NCBI GenBank assembly: GCA_020086605.1
Contig: JACBWW010000017.1
Coordinates: forward strand, 2,497,177-2,561,176
From: Lanius collurio
Lineage: Eukaryota > Chordata > Aves > Passeriformes > Laniidae
DNA: 64,000 nt
Reading direction: 5' to 3'
How positions within the stretch are numbered: the stretch's first letter is position 1; the number at the start of each line of letters is the position of its first letter. Below are positions 42,201 to 57,200 of the stretch, one piece after another. Both the position numbers and the translations under genes were made by a program. The notes under the pieces are model-generated. The model saw only the letters and a list, made by a program, of their open reading frames with translations. It had not been told where the DNA came from and ran no database searches.

Positions 42201-45200
42201 TTTTAAAATAAAAGCTCTGTCCTTCCACAGAAACGCTATCTGTAGTTTAGGATCTCTTATTATAGCAAGGGGTTTGTTTTTAATGTAAGCAACCAGTTCC
42301 ACTTGCTTGCAGTGAACAGTCACCTCTTTTTAAGAAGCAAACAGGCTGCCTTTGACATCTAGGGAAAAATCCTGGACTTAAGAGTGATCATGTTTTTGCC
42401 TATCTTTGCTGCTGCTGCTATAGCACAAATGCATTCACAGAAATTCTGCACTGCTTACTGGTGTAGTTGTCATTTTACTGATCTCTTCATCCTCATCTTC
42501 AGAATCACTGTTTGCATCTTGACAATTTGTACCAGCAGCAGACACAGGCAGCTGAGAGAGAAAAGTCTGGAGTACCCTCAAATACACAAGAAGCCCTTCC
42601 TCTGAAAGGGATCCTAGAGCATTGAAACAAAAAGATCATCAGCAAGATCACACTGTGCTATAAAATATATCTTACCATAAATACCTGACCAAAACAAGTT
42701 ATATCAAATCTTATTAAATTAGCACATTTTTATAATGAAAAGGGTAGGAACAGGTAATAAAACAGCTCTCTACAACACTTGCATGCACAAACTGTCCTTT
42801 TTACTTGGCAATGAACCATGTTGTGGAAAAACACAACATATTAATTCCAATGTGAAAAAAACAATGGATTGGCCACTTAGCTTGCTCACCCAAATATGTT
42901 TCTCCTACTGTTAACACAAAGTAGAAAAGGCATGGGGCTTGATCACTTCTTCTTGAACATCCACTTTCTGCTAGTAATAGTGCATTCAGAAAGAGTTCAT
43001 AGGGGAAAATGGTCTGCACATCAGCAAGCGCTGGAATGATGAAATGGAATATCTGATCTGTAAAAGGTGCTGCCAGAAACTCCTCTGTGAAGGCGGCAAA
43101 AATCTGCTGCCTGAAATGAAGAAAAATTGTTATTACAGAGAACACAGGCAAAATTTCCCACTGTCATACCAATGGAATAATAGATCATTTTGCAAGTATG
43201 AACACATCCATCAAGAGGACTGCAAAGATATGCTCCATTAATCCTGTCCTAGTACATCAAATTTCTCAAGACTTCTCAAAAATTAACTTCTTACACTAAA
43301 TCCTCCTCCTGATGATCTTACATGCAATTTTATCCCTTAAACACTTCATTAATCAGAGAAAACTATTCTGAAGTTAAGTACATTGTTTATAATATCAAAG
43401 AACTAAATATATCTAACAAACTCAATTAGTCTTTTTACACAAATTCCTACTTTAACACAAAACACCATTGCATGTGATACAAGCAGAATTTGACTTATGT
43501 TCCCTCTGTCTACATACCTGACTCTTTCTGCTTGTTAGCTGCCTTAGTAATTTCTCTCCATAAACCTCAGTTCATCTGTCACAAAGTTCTTTTGAACTCC
43601 AAAATTCTTTTCATCTACCCTTCGCTACATATCTGTCCTCATCTAAAATTTCCACACCCTCATTCCTATGTATTGTGGTGCCTGCTATTCTCTGTACTCC
43701 GTTTATTGCAGCATTCAGCATTTTATTGCCTTTTTCTTAAAGACACCTGGAACTACATTGTTTCAGTGATGTACAGTGTTACCAAAAAATCATTACTGTT
43801 GCAAATAAATCAATGAACTACAGTGAAAGAATGGCTGGACACTACACAACAACAAACTGCACCTCTGACTACAGAAAATGAGTACTCAGATGTTTTAAAT
43901 TATCTTTGTTTACCTTGCACCTTCTGGACAGGAGCTATATGTAAAGTGCAATGGCTTCAGAACATTCTCCAGAAGTATTTTTGCAATAGGAACATGAGAA
44001 ACATCAGAATACTCAATACTCGAGGGAAGCTTATTGTTAATTAACAAATAAAGCGACTTGTAGTAGCCTGCAAGTAAAAAAAAAGATCACTTTTAAACAC
44101 AGTATTTTTTTTTCTCTTTTCCTTAATTTAAATTAATTTGAAAAATACTTTACAATTCATTACATGAAGCTTGACTTAGAAAGACATTTTACAATAGTTC
44201 AAGTCACATTCACATAATTAGCAGGCTATATCAGCAATCTCTTTGGAAACATCACATTATAAAATCATTCAGAGATAACCATATTCAGAGTCAGTTTGAT
44301 TTTCAAAGACCAATCAGCTCTTGCTGATTAAATTAATAATTTGATTTTTTTAAATACTGGCTTATGAAAAACATGTTCTCTTCTCCTTTAAGTGACTCTA
44401 GTCATGTTGTCCTTTCACTCTTCCAGAAAGGAAGAATTTTCCACTCTACTCCAAAATATGACTGCATCCTACAGGTAACAGTCCTGCCAGCATAAAGTCC
44501 CAATTCTGTGACCACCTTGCCCTAGAAGAATAGGCTGAAGAATACAATCACTATGTCCAGAACAGGGCTCTCCCAGACAGTAATAAAATGCATTATCACC
44601 CATGCCATAAAGACATGTATAGAAAGGAATTTATTTTTGTCTCACTGAAGTTCAAATGGAAGCACAAGATTTCATTCTTAAATCAACTTCCTTCACGCTC
44701 AATGAACTCCCAAACTAAGACACAAGTTCCACAATTACAGGAACACTGTAAATGCATGAAGTGTCACATCACTGAGACCCCAGTCTAAGAACCCTTCTCA
44801 GGGACCACCTAACTTGTCACAGTGGAAGTTCCCATAAAGGAATGACTTGGCAATGCTGACCAGATACAAATGGAAGACAAATTATATCCAAAAACATACA
44901 CTAATGGAAACTGGTAAGAGATTCTTTACAAGTTAAGCATCAAAAGTGATTAGGAGACAGAACACTTGCAGTTGCACAAAACCACTTCTTTTTGTTCTCA
45001 TTATAAGTAATCAGAAAGCTAACTTTTAGTAAAAAATTAATGATTCTATGATCTCACACTTTCATATATCAGATGTGAGGACAGAATATTATAATAAAAG
45101 AACAAAAACATGCATTTTGGAATACATATTTATTACATAAAATTAAAGTATATTAAAAAAATTATTATATAAAAACCAATGAGACATACAGTTTTTGTTA

Positions 45201-48200
45201 TGCAAATATGTAAGGCAAGTAAAATAAATGTTCTACAATAAAAGTAAATTTTTTTCTCATAGTGACTTCAACATATAGTAGTTGAAACCAAATCCTCAGT
45301 AACAGGATTAAGCAGTCAAGTCCACTGAATGCACTTCAAATACTAGAATATATATTAGAAATATACAGAAACAGCCCAATAACTAATGATTGGAAGATCT
45401 CTTTCTGCATTTTATACCAAAGAGGATGGATCCAAGAGATTTATTTCAAAATGGTTTTGTCTTTCCTCACAATCCACAAGATTTGCTAACTCAAGCCACC
45501 ATATCAAAAAGGCAAAATAATTTATTTTGGACATTCCCAGAATAACAAAGTTTCTTTGCAACAAAACATCATTTTGGTGCTAACTACCCAATTCATTAAC
45601 TTTTGGTATGTTTGCACAGGTGTCACTGACTGCAGTTTAGCAAATAGATTTGCTGATGACAGGAGGAGAGAAATAAAAGCCAGGTCACCATCTCTGCTAA
45701 GGTGTCTGAGTGTTGGCAGGATGAAAAGGTAATGCCAATCTAGAAAAACACTGAATATTAACATTTACAGAGAACAGTACTTCAACACAATGACCAACTT
45801 CAACACAACTGAAGCTTAGATCTGCCACACTGTGTGTGTCCACATGAGAGTGTCAAACAGGTACTGGAATACAACTTTTGTTAGGCAATATCCACCTACT
45901 CCCAAAATCTCTGCTAAAAGTCTGTATCAGTAATTTAGTAGAATATTCAATTTGTAACAGAATTTCCAAAGAAATCAAGCAGTAATTTCTCAAGCCATGA
46001 CCTCATTACAAGTACAATAGCCATCTAATGTATAGGTTAGTTTATGCAGCACTTTATTCATCATGTCTTTGGTAAAGACAAAAATTTGATTAAACAACAT
46101 GGGCTTCAGCTGTTTAATTTTTGATTATTTTCCAGAACTTATGGTTCCTAGCTACTCACCTTTTTGAACCATGTAGTGCAAAATTTGTTCAATTACTGAT
46201 GTCACATAGCTGACATCTTGTAAAACAGGCAAATACGTATTCTCAGATGAAAATACCTCAAGCATTCTCATAGGAAGTGCAACATTCAGACTGTCATCAC
46301 TGCAGTTCTGCAGTAGCCTATAAATGAAATTAAAATTATTTATAAAGATATTTCTCTTATTTCACCACACATTAACCTTAAAGTAACTTATTTCTATCTA
46401 CTTGGTTTCCAAGTGCTCTCAATGGTTTAGCTACATCTTTTTGACAACATCTTTATAACAGTAACACCTGATTTTAGGGTATCTACAAATATGGCATTCT
46501 ACCTTTAATTCCTACTAAATTCTTGCTCTGATTTGAGTGACTTGAAAATTTGGAGGTCTACTGCATAAACCAGAAGAGAAGCAAAGAATAATACATGTTT
46601 TCCCAACATGCACCCCTAACTATATTAAAAATGAAGCCATGAAAGCCCCAGAGCAACGTGGGCTGGGAACAGGTGCTAGGGAACATCATATGCATAACTA
46701 ACACAATATGTCTTCATTTACAGACTGAACTATTAAAAATACAACCATTCCCATCCTTTTAACAAGTTGCTTGGCTAACAGCTACCAGTAAGCACAGAAA
46801 TTAAGATGATTAAGAGCCTGTTTAGAATTTAAAGTATTGTTTAGTGCTAGATGTGTATGGGCTGACCTGCCCTAACAATGTGCTTTCTTCCCCATCCATA
46901 TTAAGAGCTGCATTGACAAAAAGATGATTTCCACTGTAGTGAGAATGTACAGTTCAATGCAGTGACACCACAGCTGTGTCACTGCACACACAGACTTTAA
47001 AGCCCACCACTCAATTCTTCTCTACTGTCTGGTGTCCTTTCTTAACATGCATAGAGTATACACACTTAGAGGAACACAAGGTTCAGTGACTTAAATGAAA
47101 CAATTTTCTAAAAAGGTGTATTTTAAAGCTCTGCAGAGTGTAACTAATCCTTATTATTGATAAGAACAAATAGTTTTCTAATAATATAACAACAGATGCC
47201 ATATATTCAAGTCACCTTAACAGATTTACCTTCCTGTGATCCTCTCACTACAAATAATAAATTTAATGCTGAAATCAATACTGCAACTGCTTAATATGCT
47301 TTAAGTTCACAATAAAGTGTGAGGAAGGGCATAATAAACTATCTTACTTTTGAAACAACATCTACCCTAAGCATATCCTTGCAACAATAGTCTACTTCAG
47401 ATAATAACATCTAAACACTATCAATTCCCAAGAAAATCTGGTTTCCACAAATATTGTGAATGATGTCACTGTACAAAACCAGATAAGAACATACTCAGGC
47501 CTATCCTAGGAGAGCATCCCTTAAGCACATGTTGAACTTGAAAGTAAACAATGCTCAAGAACGTTCAACTGTTGCACACAGGAACAGGTATCCTATACCA
47601 TAGCTGACATTTATTTAATATAAACAGTCCTCTACATAAAATAAATGTACATTTAATACTTCCCTTGCTGCAAAAAGAAACAAACAAGTGCCCAACATAA
47701 TTTCTGAATACTTTTTACATAGAAAAAAAAAGAACTTACCTGCAACACAGCCCCAACAGCCTTTTTATTTGGAATAAGCAAGTAAGTCTGTCTGGACCAT
47801 CCAACTGCTTGACAAACTGAGAACTCTGTTTAATTAAATTCTGACACATCCATACCTGCAACAAGATATGCAAAAGTTTTCAGGTTATAATGAGAAGTTC
47901 TATCATCTATGGTAACTCAGACAGTAATATTTCAGTGCTGTTGTGGATACCTATGGAGGACTTACAAAACACAAACTCAGACCAAATCATGCTCAGTTTA
48001 GAAAAAAAAAATTGTTACACTACATAAACTAAGCACTAGTACTAAACTTTCAAAGTTAAGATGGAGTTACACCATCTGGTAATTTTTTGTTTTTAAATAG
48101 CTGCAATTCTTTAATGTCCATTATTAACAGCCACTATGAATCACATTTACTCACACATTTGGGAAACTGGCAGTGACTTTGCAATTGACATGCCAGAAAT

Positions 48201-51200
48201 ATTGAACAGTGAGAAAAAAAATATCACCCAGACACCTTGGGAATGACCAGGAGCCTAAGTAGAAATATTGTCTAAAAATTAAAATTCTAATAGAACAGTA
48301 TTTTTTTTTAACCTTACTGTGAATAATACACATTGGATTTTTCAGGGCTTCATTTCACACACTATGTATGTGCATGAGCACATGCACTTGTAAAATCTAA
48401 TTTTTAGCTATTGTGACTAAATGAAAAACAGCAGAGTGAACTGAAAAGTGCACTTTCAAGTGAAAGACTACTTTATAAGTGCATGAAATGCAAGGGCTAT
48501 GGATCAAAGTAAGTAACAGTACTCACCAAACGCTTTGAATCCTCATTCTGTCTATAGAAAAAGAGTAACTGGCGAACTAGAAGAGTCAAATTTGCTCCAT
48601 TAGCAGTGGAGAAGCTCCCACCAGACTGGGCCAAATTAGCACAGCGATCAAATTCACTTCTTTGGATAGAGTACTTAAAAATAAAACATGCATCAATATA
48701 TCAGTTATGATTTAAAGCAGAGATGCAAAATTTCAGCTTTCATCCAGCAAGGTTGCAAAGTAGTAAAACAGATACAATGTATGTTTGTCAAGAGATCAAA
48801 ATATACACATGATATTATAGTTGAAGCTATAACTCCATTCTGTACCTCAGAAAGTACAGTTCCAACAAATCTGTTGCTTATCAGGAATATCACATCAAAC
48901 ATTTTAGTCTAGTTTACTCAAATTAACGAATTTAAACAAAGGAATCTACCCAACAGCAACTTAGAACAACTTTTTGACTCAAACTACCACCTTAGCCATA
49001 CTGCAAAAAAAATTAAAAGCTCCACTGGTGTGTCAAAGTTCTTAATACCTAATGGGTTTCATCCAATTTTTCAGCTAAAAAAAACCAGGGTAATCCCACT
49101 GAGGTCCAGTCACATCAGTGCTTTGCAGAACACAGATCTGCTTACTAAAATCATGAGTTTGAAATGAAAATACCAAGAGGGAAAAAAGAACTTCCACTTT
49201 CTTAAATACTCAAAATGATTTTTCAATGAAATTATTTATTACTAGAAAGTCTCATTCTCTGCAAAATTGTTTAGCATCCTTCTAACTAAATAAACAGGTA
49301 CTGACTTGGTGTTTTCTGTCTCTGTACCCTCTTACAAACGACTGGATTATTATTGCATTTTTCAGCCTCCGCCTTTCTTCCTGTAAAACAAAGCAAGAAA
49401 ACTGAAATCAACACCACAGGATTGACTTTAATTTCCACCATTTTATTAAACACATTTGTATTCAAAATTTTATGGGTTTTTAATGAATTAATGTGTTTTT
49501 AATGAAAATTAAGCAATAATCATTAGTAAAATAAATTATTTTAATGCTTATATCCAATACACATAAATCGATAAGAATGCTTTTTGGTTTTAAGCACAAA
49601 TTTATTATTAGATATTGCAAAAGGATCTTTAATACTCAGTAAGTATGTAACACTACAGAAATCAACATAAACATTTCATTACTTTGCATCACTTTATTAT
49701 TAATGCATTTTATTAGACAAAGTTTTAATACCATATTGAAAAATGCTGAAGCATTCACCAAATCCAATGACATCATTCCTCTTTCTGCATACAGCAGCAA
49801 ATACTGAGGACCCACTTATTTGTTTTCATTCCAATAATACAAAAGCATTATGATGCTGGCACAGTTTAGATGTTGGGAAAACAATTTTTAAAAATCATTT
49901 CTTTGGAAACAGTACTTCTGTCAAAAGGAAAATGAGGCTTAAATTTAGCTCATTTTGGCCCAGGAGCACAGTATGGAAAATAATAAAAATTCTTAGTCTC
50001 TTCTCCAAACCAGACATATCTAGTGAGTCCTTTTATGACATCTTCCTCAGTAGGTGGAAAGAGTAGCAAAAATTACTCCTTTACAATGGCTCTGAAGAAC
50101 TGAATGCCAGCTTGCTTGAGATGCTATGGAAAGAGCTCTTGGAGGGTTCCCTGACAACATCCTCAGCATATCCCATTACAATAAATATCTACAGGAAGTG
50201 GCTACTGTAGCTATGTTTGTAACAATGTCCATATGCTTTCTCAGGGAAATAAAGAGAGAAATAAAGAGTTGTTCATGAACCTAGAGCTACAAAGCAGTGA
50301 TTGAAGGAAAAGTACAAGGATCAAGAAGCCTGATTTAAAAAGAGAAATTTCAACCTAATCTATTCTTAAACTACAATGAACCTGTAATTCTGAGAGTCAC
50401 CAGGCAAAACAAAACACCTAATGTTTTCATAAATTTAATTAAAATACTTTTAGGAAAATTCACATAAACTTTCAATTGACAAAACCTTGATTGCTAATTT
50501 ATTGTCCTATAAAGACACGTTTAAAATTTAAAAACACAACCTGAACCGACCAGGGAGACCACCAGGAAAAACTGCTGTTCAAGGCCTATTTTATTTTTCT
50601 TGGAAAACCCTGGTTCTTAAAGCAACTTCTCAGAATAAGCACATTCTTGAAGACTCTAATTATCTCTAAAGCAAGGACCAAAATCAAAATGTTGATAGGC
50701 CAAAGTGTATTTTTCTCTCCAAAGTATCGACAGTAAAACTGCAACAAGGACAGAGTTTCAGAGAGGTGGTGTCTCTTCATAATCATAATGTAAAGCTCAA
50801 CTAAAACACAGGTAAGTTCTCTCTAGGTACTGGTTTTATCTCAGAACACATAATTGTCAATTAGAGACCCGTAATTGCAAAGGTTTTAAATCCGAGGTCA
50901 CTGCTAAGATTCTGCTACAGTCAGTTTTTTAAAAGCCATAGCAGATTTTATTCTCAGAGGAGTCATTCATTTTGTGAAAATGTGCTCAATGCCACAGCAA
51001 ATCATTGTGTGCACACTTGTACATGCACTGGGATGAGTGCATGGCTCTGCATCAGCTTTGCAAAGGACAGAGCCAAGCAAATGAATGAGTTCATGGACCA
51101 CAAAGAAGAATTTTTACATATGTTGCTCATTGATCATAAATCTGATTCATAACGTGGAATTCTGAACTAATGGGTGAAATCCAGGTACTTTCATACTTGA

Positions 51201-54200
51201 ACTTAATCCATAACTACATACCCATGTTGGAAAGAAAAGAAAAGCAGTAACTGTCCACAGAAACTGAGGAGCCACTGCAGAACGCGTGCCTAATCTAGCA
51301 TGAGTAAAACACACTTTTAAGGGCCAAAGAGCTGTTTTCTTCATGAGCATGAAACCTGCACAGTTACACTTTCTAAACAGTATTTAACACCAAAATGTTT
51401 TCAACTTATATCAGAGGGGTGGGGGGAAAATGCAAGAATTAACATATTCACTCAAATTCCATACCACTATTTTTTTTTTCTTTCCTTTCAGCGCCTATTC
51501 CTCCTTTGCATTATTCCAGACTGAATTATCCAGAGCAGTAAGCCTTCATCACAAACTAGTATTAAGGTTGCTTACAGCTTCACACATCCGATTCTCACTG
51601 CTCTTTAATTATCAGGTGATTTCAAAGCACTTGAGCACTTTTCAAAGCATTCAAGAATCACTGTTCTGATTTTATCTTCACAGAACTGAGGCACACACTG
51701 GGGAAGTGAAGTACTAAAGGTCAGCCAAGAAACAACAGCACAACCAGGAGCAGAAGAAAGTTTGCTGAGACCAACCCATAGTAATAGACTATGGACAAGG
51801 TAAAATTTGCAATTTACTAGCCAAATCCCTATCTTTTCGAAACAAAGATTAGATCAAATAAACACCGAAGTAAAAGGGAACATTCCCTTTGCACGCAGTA
51901 CATGCTGATCTTCTTTTGAGATTAAAAGTACTCATAAGAAACATCTTAAAGCACTCAAACTGTTTTTCCAATTAAAGCATACTTTATACAGAAGTTGCAA
52001 ACTGAAAGAAAACAGTGCTGAACGAAGTACAACTGCAGCAGAAGTACTTTGCAGACCAAAGAAAAATCCAGTGGGTAGGCAAACGCTTACAGGCTACTTT
52101 ACCTCTCGTTTTCTCCTTTCTTCCTGAGTACGATGAAGGAGAGAAGCCTTTTCTTCCTACAAGACACAAATAAAGATACTACTGCATTTTCATTCAAACG
52201 TGCTTCAACTGTGTTCAGGATATTTAATGCAGACTTCACTTTAGGGATTTCTCGGAATGCAGAACACGTAAACATAGAGAAAAGTAGGTGCTAATCGTTT
52301 TCTAAACTCACATATACAGGACTTGCAGCCCTCCCAAAAGAACAGTGATGGAGGGAAGTTATATCCCTATGAAAAGAAACAGGTAAAGAGCAGCAAACTC
52401 TACTGATCCCTGTCCAAGTTTATGTTCTCAGCATCCCAGTTACCCCAGCAAATACCAGCCACTTACAAATGGCAGAGCTGGAGCACAGTAAGGTCCCAGA
52501 CACCAGATGACACCAGAAGTCTGAGTGTTTTCCTTGCCTAGAGGGTACATAAATCCCCGGCCCAGGTGCACACAGCAAGCTGTGGCACGTTCAGAGCAAT
52601 CACATCCCGTTCCAAAGCCCCATGCTTTTGTCTAACTTACAAAAAAGCATGAAGCTCTTCTATTTACTTATCCTTCTTCTCAAAACTTGTCCAGAAAAGA
52701 TGTCGAGAGAGACACAGCATAAATGGCAGGAATTTTTTCTTTAGAAATTTTGAACTCTTTACGCAAATTAAGGCTACACACCAATCACTTTCAGGACGGT
52801 GATCTCACCAACAGAGAAAAAAAAAGAATACTAAAGTATTCATGAAGCCTCAAAACTCGGTATTATTACAACAGAAAAACCATGCATTAGCTTTTAAACC
52901 ACAATCTTAGATGAGTACTCATAGACTGCAATATATAAACAAAGCTCTATTTGCAAGTGTCTCTTACTGGGTGGTTCTGGGCAATTTCCAAGGAAATACA
53001 CAAAATAATTCAATTTTGATGCACAGTATTCAGTTTCCACTGCAGGCAATAGGAGATGAAGGCACCCTGGCACCTTCCCAAATTCAGTCTAAAACACACA
53101 GCAGATTTAAGGAAACTATTTTCATTTTTTGACACTAAAACACATATGACAACTTTTTCTCCCTATGCCCCCTATTAGCCTAGAGAAGTTAAGAAATTAA
53201 AAAACACTCAAACTAAAAATGTGTTGCATTTTAATACAGAAAAATCAATTTAAAGTTGGCAAACAAATGTTTATAAAATATTTAACTACAGCTGAAACAA
53301 CTGTGCTGGAATACTTTCAATGTCTATCAGCAAGATACAAAAAATGAGAGCAAAACTCTTCTGCATTTCTTTTTTGATGATACAGAGGAATCAAAGTCAT
53401 AATTGTCTTCCTTTCTTTAGGACAGAAAATACTCTAACACAGACCACCAAGAGAGTGAAAAATAAAAAAAATCCCACAAGAAGGTTAACCATAGTTCCTC
53501 TAAAGACAGTATTTATGGCCAAAGACGCCACTAACTACAGCTACTGCCCTCTAAAGACAGGGTTTGTTCCATGTGTTAAACACAGTATAAACAAAAGTAA
53601 GTAAAACCATACATACAGATTATATATCTCAAACAGTACAGAAATGCACATACAAAGACAAAACAAGATACTAAATTAATAACTAACAAATGGCTTAAAG
53701 TTTCAGGACTTTTTCAACAGCTGATACCTTATGCATTAAAGAAGCTGGGGAAATGTCCCTTTTCAGAAGTGGTCATTCTGCAGGCAGCACTATGTAAAGT
53801 GCATTTCTGCTTAGAAACAACATTTTTTAATTTGTTCTTACACTTCCAAAAGAATTGAAAGAAAAAGCAGAACAACATATAAAAAAAGAAAAACACATTG
53901 CTATGTGACAGTAGAGAATGGTATGAAAAACCACAAACAAACACTGTAAATACAAATGATCAGCAGATAAAGGAAAGTAGGTGGTTAGAGGGCTTATCAA
54001 AAACAATTTTAAATCATTTGAAGAGAGAGGAAGATCTATCAGGACGATGTATCCTCACTTAGTGTATCACCAGCTTTTCACTGATGAGGAACTGGATGTC
54101 TCTGTAGCAAGCACTCTTTAAACCAATCCACTCTTTAATAAAAGTTAGGTTTTTAGTTAGCCACATACTTGCTTTGAGTACTTGTAAAGAAAAATGCCAA

Positions 54201-57200
54201 CTTGTTGAAGTATAAATTAAACAAAACAGAAGAACTGTCCTAAGGCAATAAAATAGTCAGGTAAGTACATCCCACCTTCAAAGAATTATTATGGGTAAAA
54301 TAATATTGTTACTCATGTTCACAAGATATACACAGATCATAACTATAACTAAAGAACATATTAAAATTAAATTCAAGAAAAATATATCCCCTTAAGAATT
54401 ATTAAACCAAGCTGGAATAAAAGAAAAATATATCCCCTTAAGAATTATTAAACCAAGCTGGAATACACAGTCTCTTCAGAAATTAAAAAGTAACAGTACA
54501 TGTGCAAAATAAAACAAACATGCGTTAAGGAGATGAAAAGAACCATGAAATAATCTTCACCTACAAAGGGCATTCTAACAAAATCATTTCTTAAAGACAG
54601 GTAACTGCAGTCACCTCTGAAATCCTCCCTGAATTGCCCCTTAACAGCCAGCACTTGAAAAGGAGCCAAACTAAAGTGTTCTGTGGCTGGTTGTGAACGA
54701 CAACAGCGTTCCTCAAGTAAAACACATCTGACAACTCCCACCCAGAGTCTCTTGACTGCTGCCAGCAACAGCCACTGTTCTAGCACCTCCTCCTGCTGCC
54801 GACAGCCAGAACTCCTCACGGTAGGAGATGGCCCGATAGGAACTCCCAAAGATCACATCTGGCTCACTCCCCACCTTGCCTTGACCCTGTGGTGGTCATG
54901 CCACCGTCTTTCTTCACCCGCCAGTCAGGCATTTGCCAAGTGTTGAGTCTTCCTCTCAAGGTAGGCAGGCAGGCAGCGTAGGGGGAAGGAAGCATGAGCT
55001 TGTCCTGACTCTGTCCACCCTAACTCAAAAGGAGTAAAAAGCCATTCCCTGAATCACAGTCGTCGACTTTTTATGATGTGGTCTCCTTCCTTCAGGAGCT
55101 TGCCCTCCCAAGCACAGAAGAGGGAATACACTGTCCGTGAGTTTTCATGCAATGTAGGACACATCTGGCAGTGCCTTTCCTCCAGCAGAGAAACCACAAG
55201 CAGCCTCCTGCTGTAGCATGAGAGCTGCAGCACCATGAAAAACCCAACCTGAGAAGTTTTCTGTGAGGCATGGCACAAAGAAATAAGAAAGCAGACAAAG
55301 CTTATGTGACAGGAAAACACAATGCAACATTACAGATGATCACTCAAAGGGTAAGACAGAAGGAGGAAGGAGGTGAAAACAGGGAAGCAGATGGAGGACA
55401 GCATACAGAAAGGAAAACTTGTGCCTGCCACCAAAGAAATGTTGAGTAACACTTGAAATGTTAATTTGTACATGGGCATAAAACTGCTATGTACTGTACT
55501 ATTCATCACAGCAAGTTCCAAGCAGCACCACTGCTGTAAGGGAGCAGCTGATGAGAACAGCCACATCTGACAGTGGAATAATGTCAACATCAGGGCTTCA
55601 AAAACACCAGTTCAATCCATAATGAAAAAAAAAAATTGAATTAAAATTGTTTTCTTATCCTTGTTTTGTTGAAATTAACTTTTTGGTTCCAAAAGTATGT
55701 TTGCAGAACTCCTAGCTTTCACATATCCTAGAAAAAGACTGAATAAGGTACACAAGTATAGAAATTATTATTCTTTTCCTTCTGCATTTGAACACTTTGT
55801 CTGCACAGAAATAAACTTTCAGACCTCTTGGTTCAAACCCCAAATTCAAAAAAGCAAAATGTACACATAATTAAATCCTTTTCAACACTTCTAATATTTG
55901 TTGACTCTTAAAATCTGAAATTGAACACTCCTGGACAGCTATGTTAATCAAGTCATCTTATAGCAAATAAATTTAAAACCTAAATATGCCAGATGCAAAG
56001 ATGAAACAGAATAATTATCTTCAGGTACCAGCTAAACACTGATTACAGTTTTTTTTTAAAACTAATAATAACACACTGAAGCCAAAAAAATTAATATTAT
56101 TAACAAATGTTTGATGCTTATTTATAAAGAAAGACGGTTTATTTTGGTTAGTAGTGGAGAATGCTTTGTATTTCACATTACAAGAGGTCATGTAAAGTAC
56201 AAGGCATGACTTTCTATGAAATTTTCTTTAAAAAACAAGTAAGCACTTAATTTTTGTGGACAAATACAACAATTTGTATGGTTTTAATCTATAAAATCCA
56301 GGAACTCAAATCTTTTTTTCTTTCCTTAAAATGAGGAACATGACTTCACAGATGAATTTAACTTGAACCACATAAAAATCAGTAACAACTCCTGAAACAA
56401 ATGAAGTGACCTAAGCAATTAACAGAAAAAAATTCCTTTCAAAACAAGTTTTCAGTAACTCCAGCAAATAAATCGAAAATTTTCTAACATTAATTTTTAT
56501 AGAACTAATGTGGACACTGGGAGATATCCCCCACCTTCTCAACAATGTTTCTATTTCTCAACATTATTTTAGACAAGATGAACTCCAACTGGGCTTTAAT
56601 ATGAATAGTAAAAGAAATTTGCATTTTTAAAGGCTTACAATGTCTTCAACTGGGCCTCAACAACTAAAATTCCACTGAATATGTCTGAGTATGTTCAGCA
56701 ACTTGAAATATTCAGCTTTTAACCAGTTTGTGACTGTACCTTGTAATGATGTAAATAATCAGAGGTGTGTTTACAAGTAGAGCAGACCATCTTGCAGAAG
56801 GCAGTTTAAACTATGCCCAGGAGGAGGCACTTGGGCCAGGAAAGCCTGGCCTCACCGAAGCCAATGCCACACTGCTTGCTAGAAAACACCTCAGCATTTT
56901 AGCTGAAATTCACTGTGGGGGGATCTGAAACCTCTTCCATCAAGGCACCACAAAGCCACACACAGTGGAAGCAGGATTTGATCAGAGGCTTTAGGGGCCA
57001 AATGAAATGCAAGAAAGTTGCTTTTACATTTATGCCCAGCCTGTCCCTATTGTGATTTTTAATATGTTTATTGTACACAAAGTTGTAGTTGAGTGATTTC
57101 TAGTGAAAGGCATCCCTACCCATGGCAAGGGGATTGGAACCAGGTAATCTTTAACATCCTTTCCAACCCAAACCATTCCATGATTCATCATTTTCTCAGG

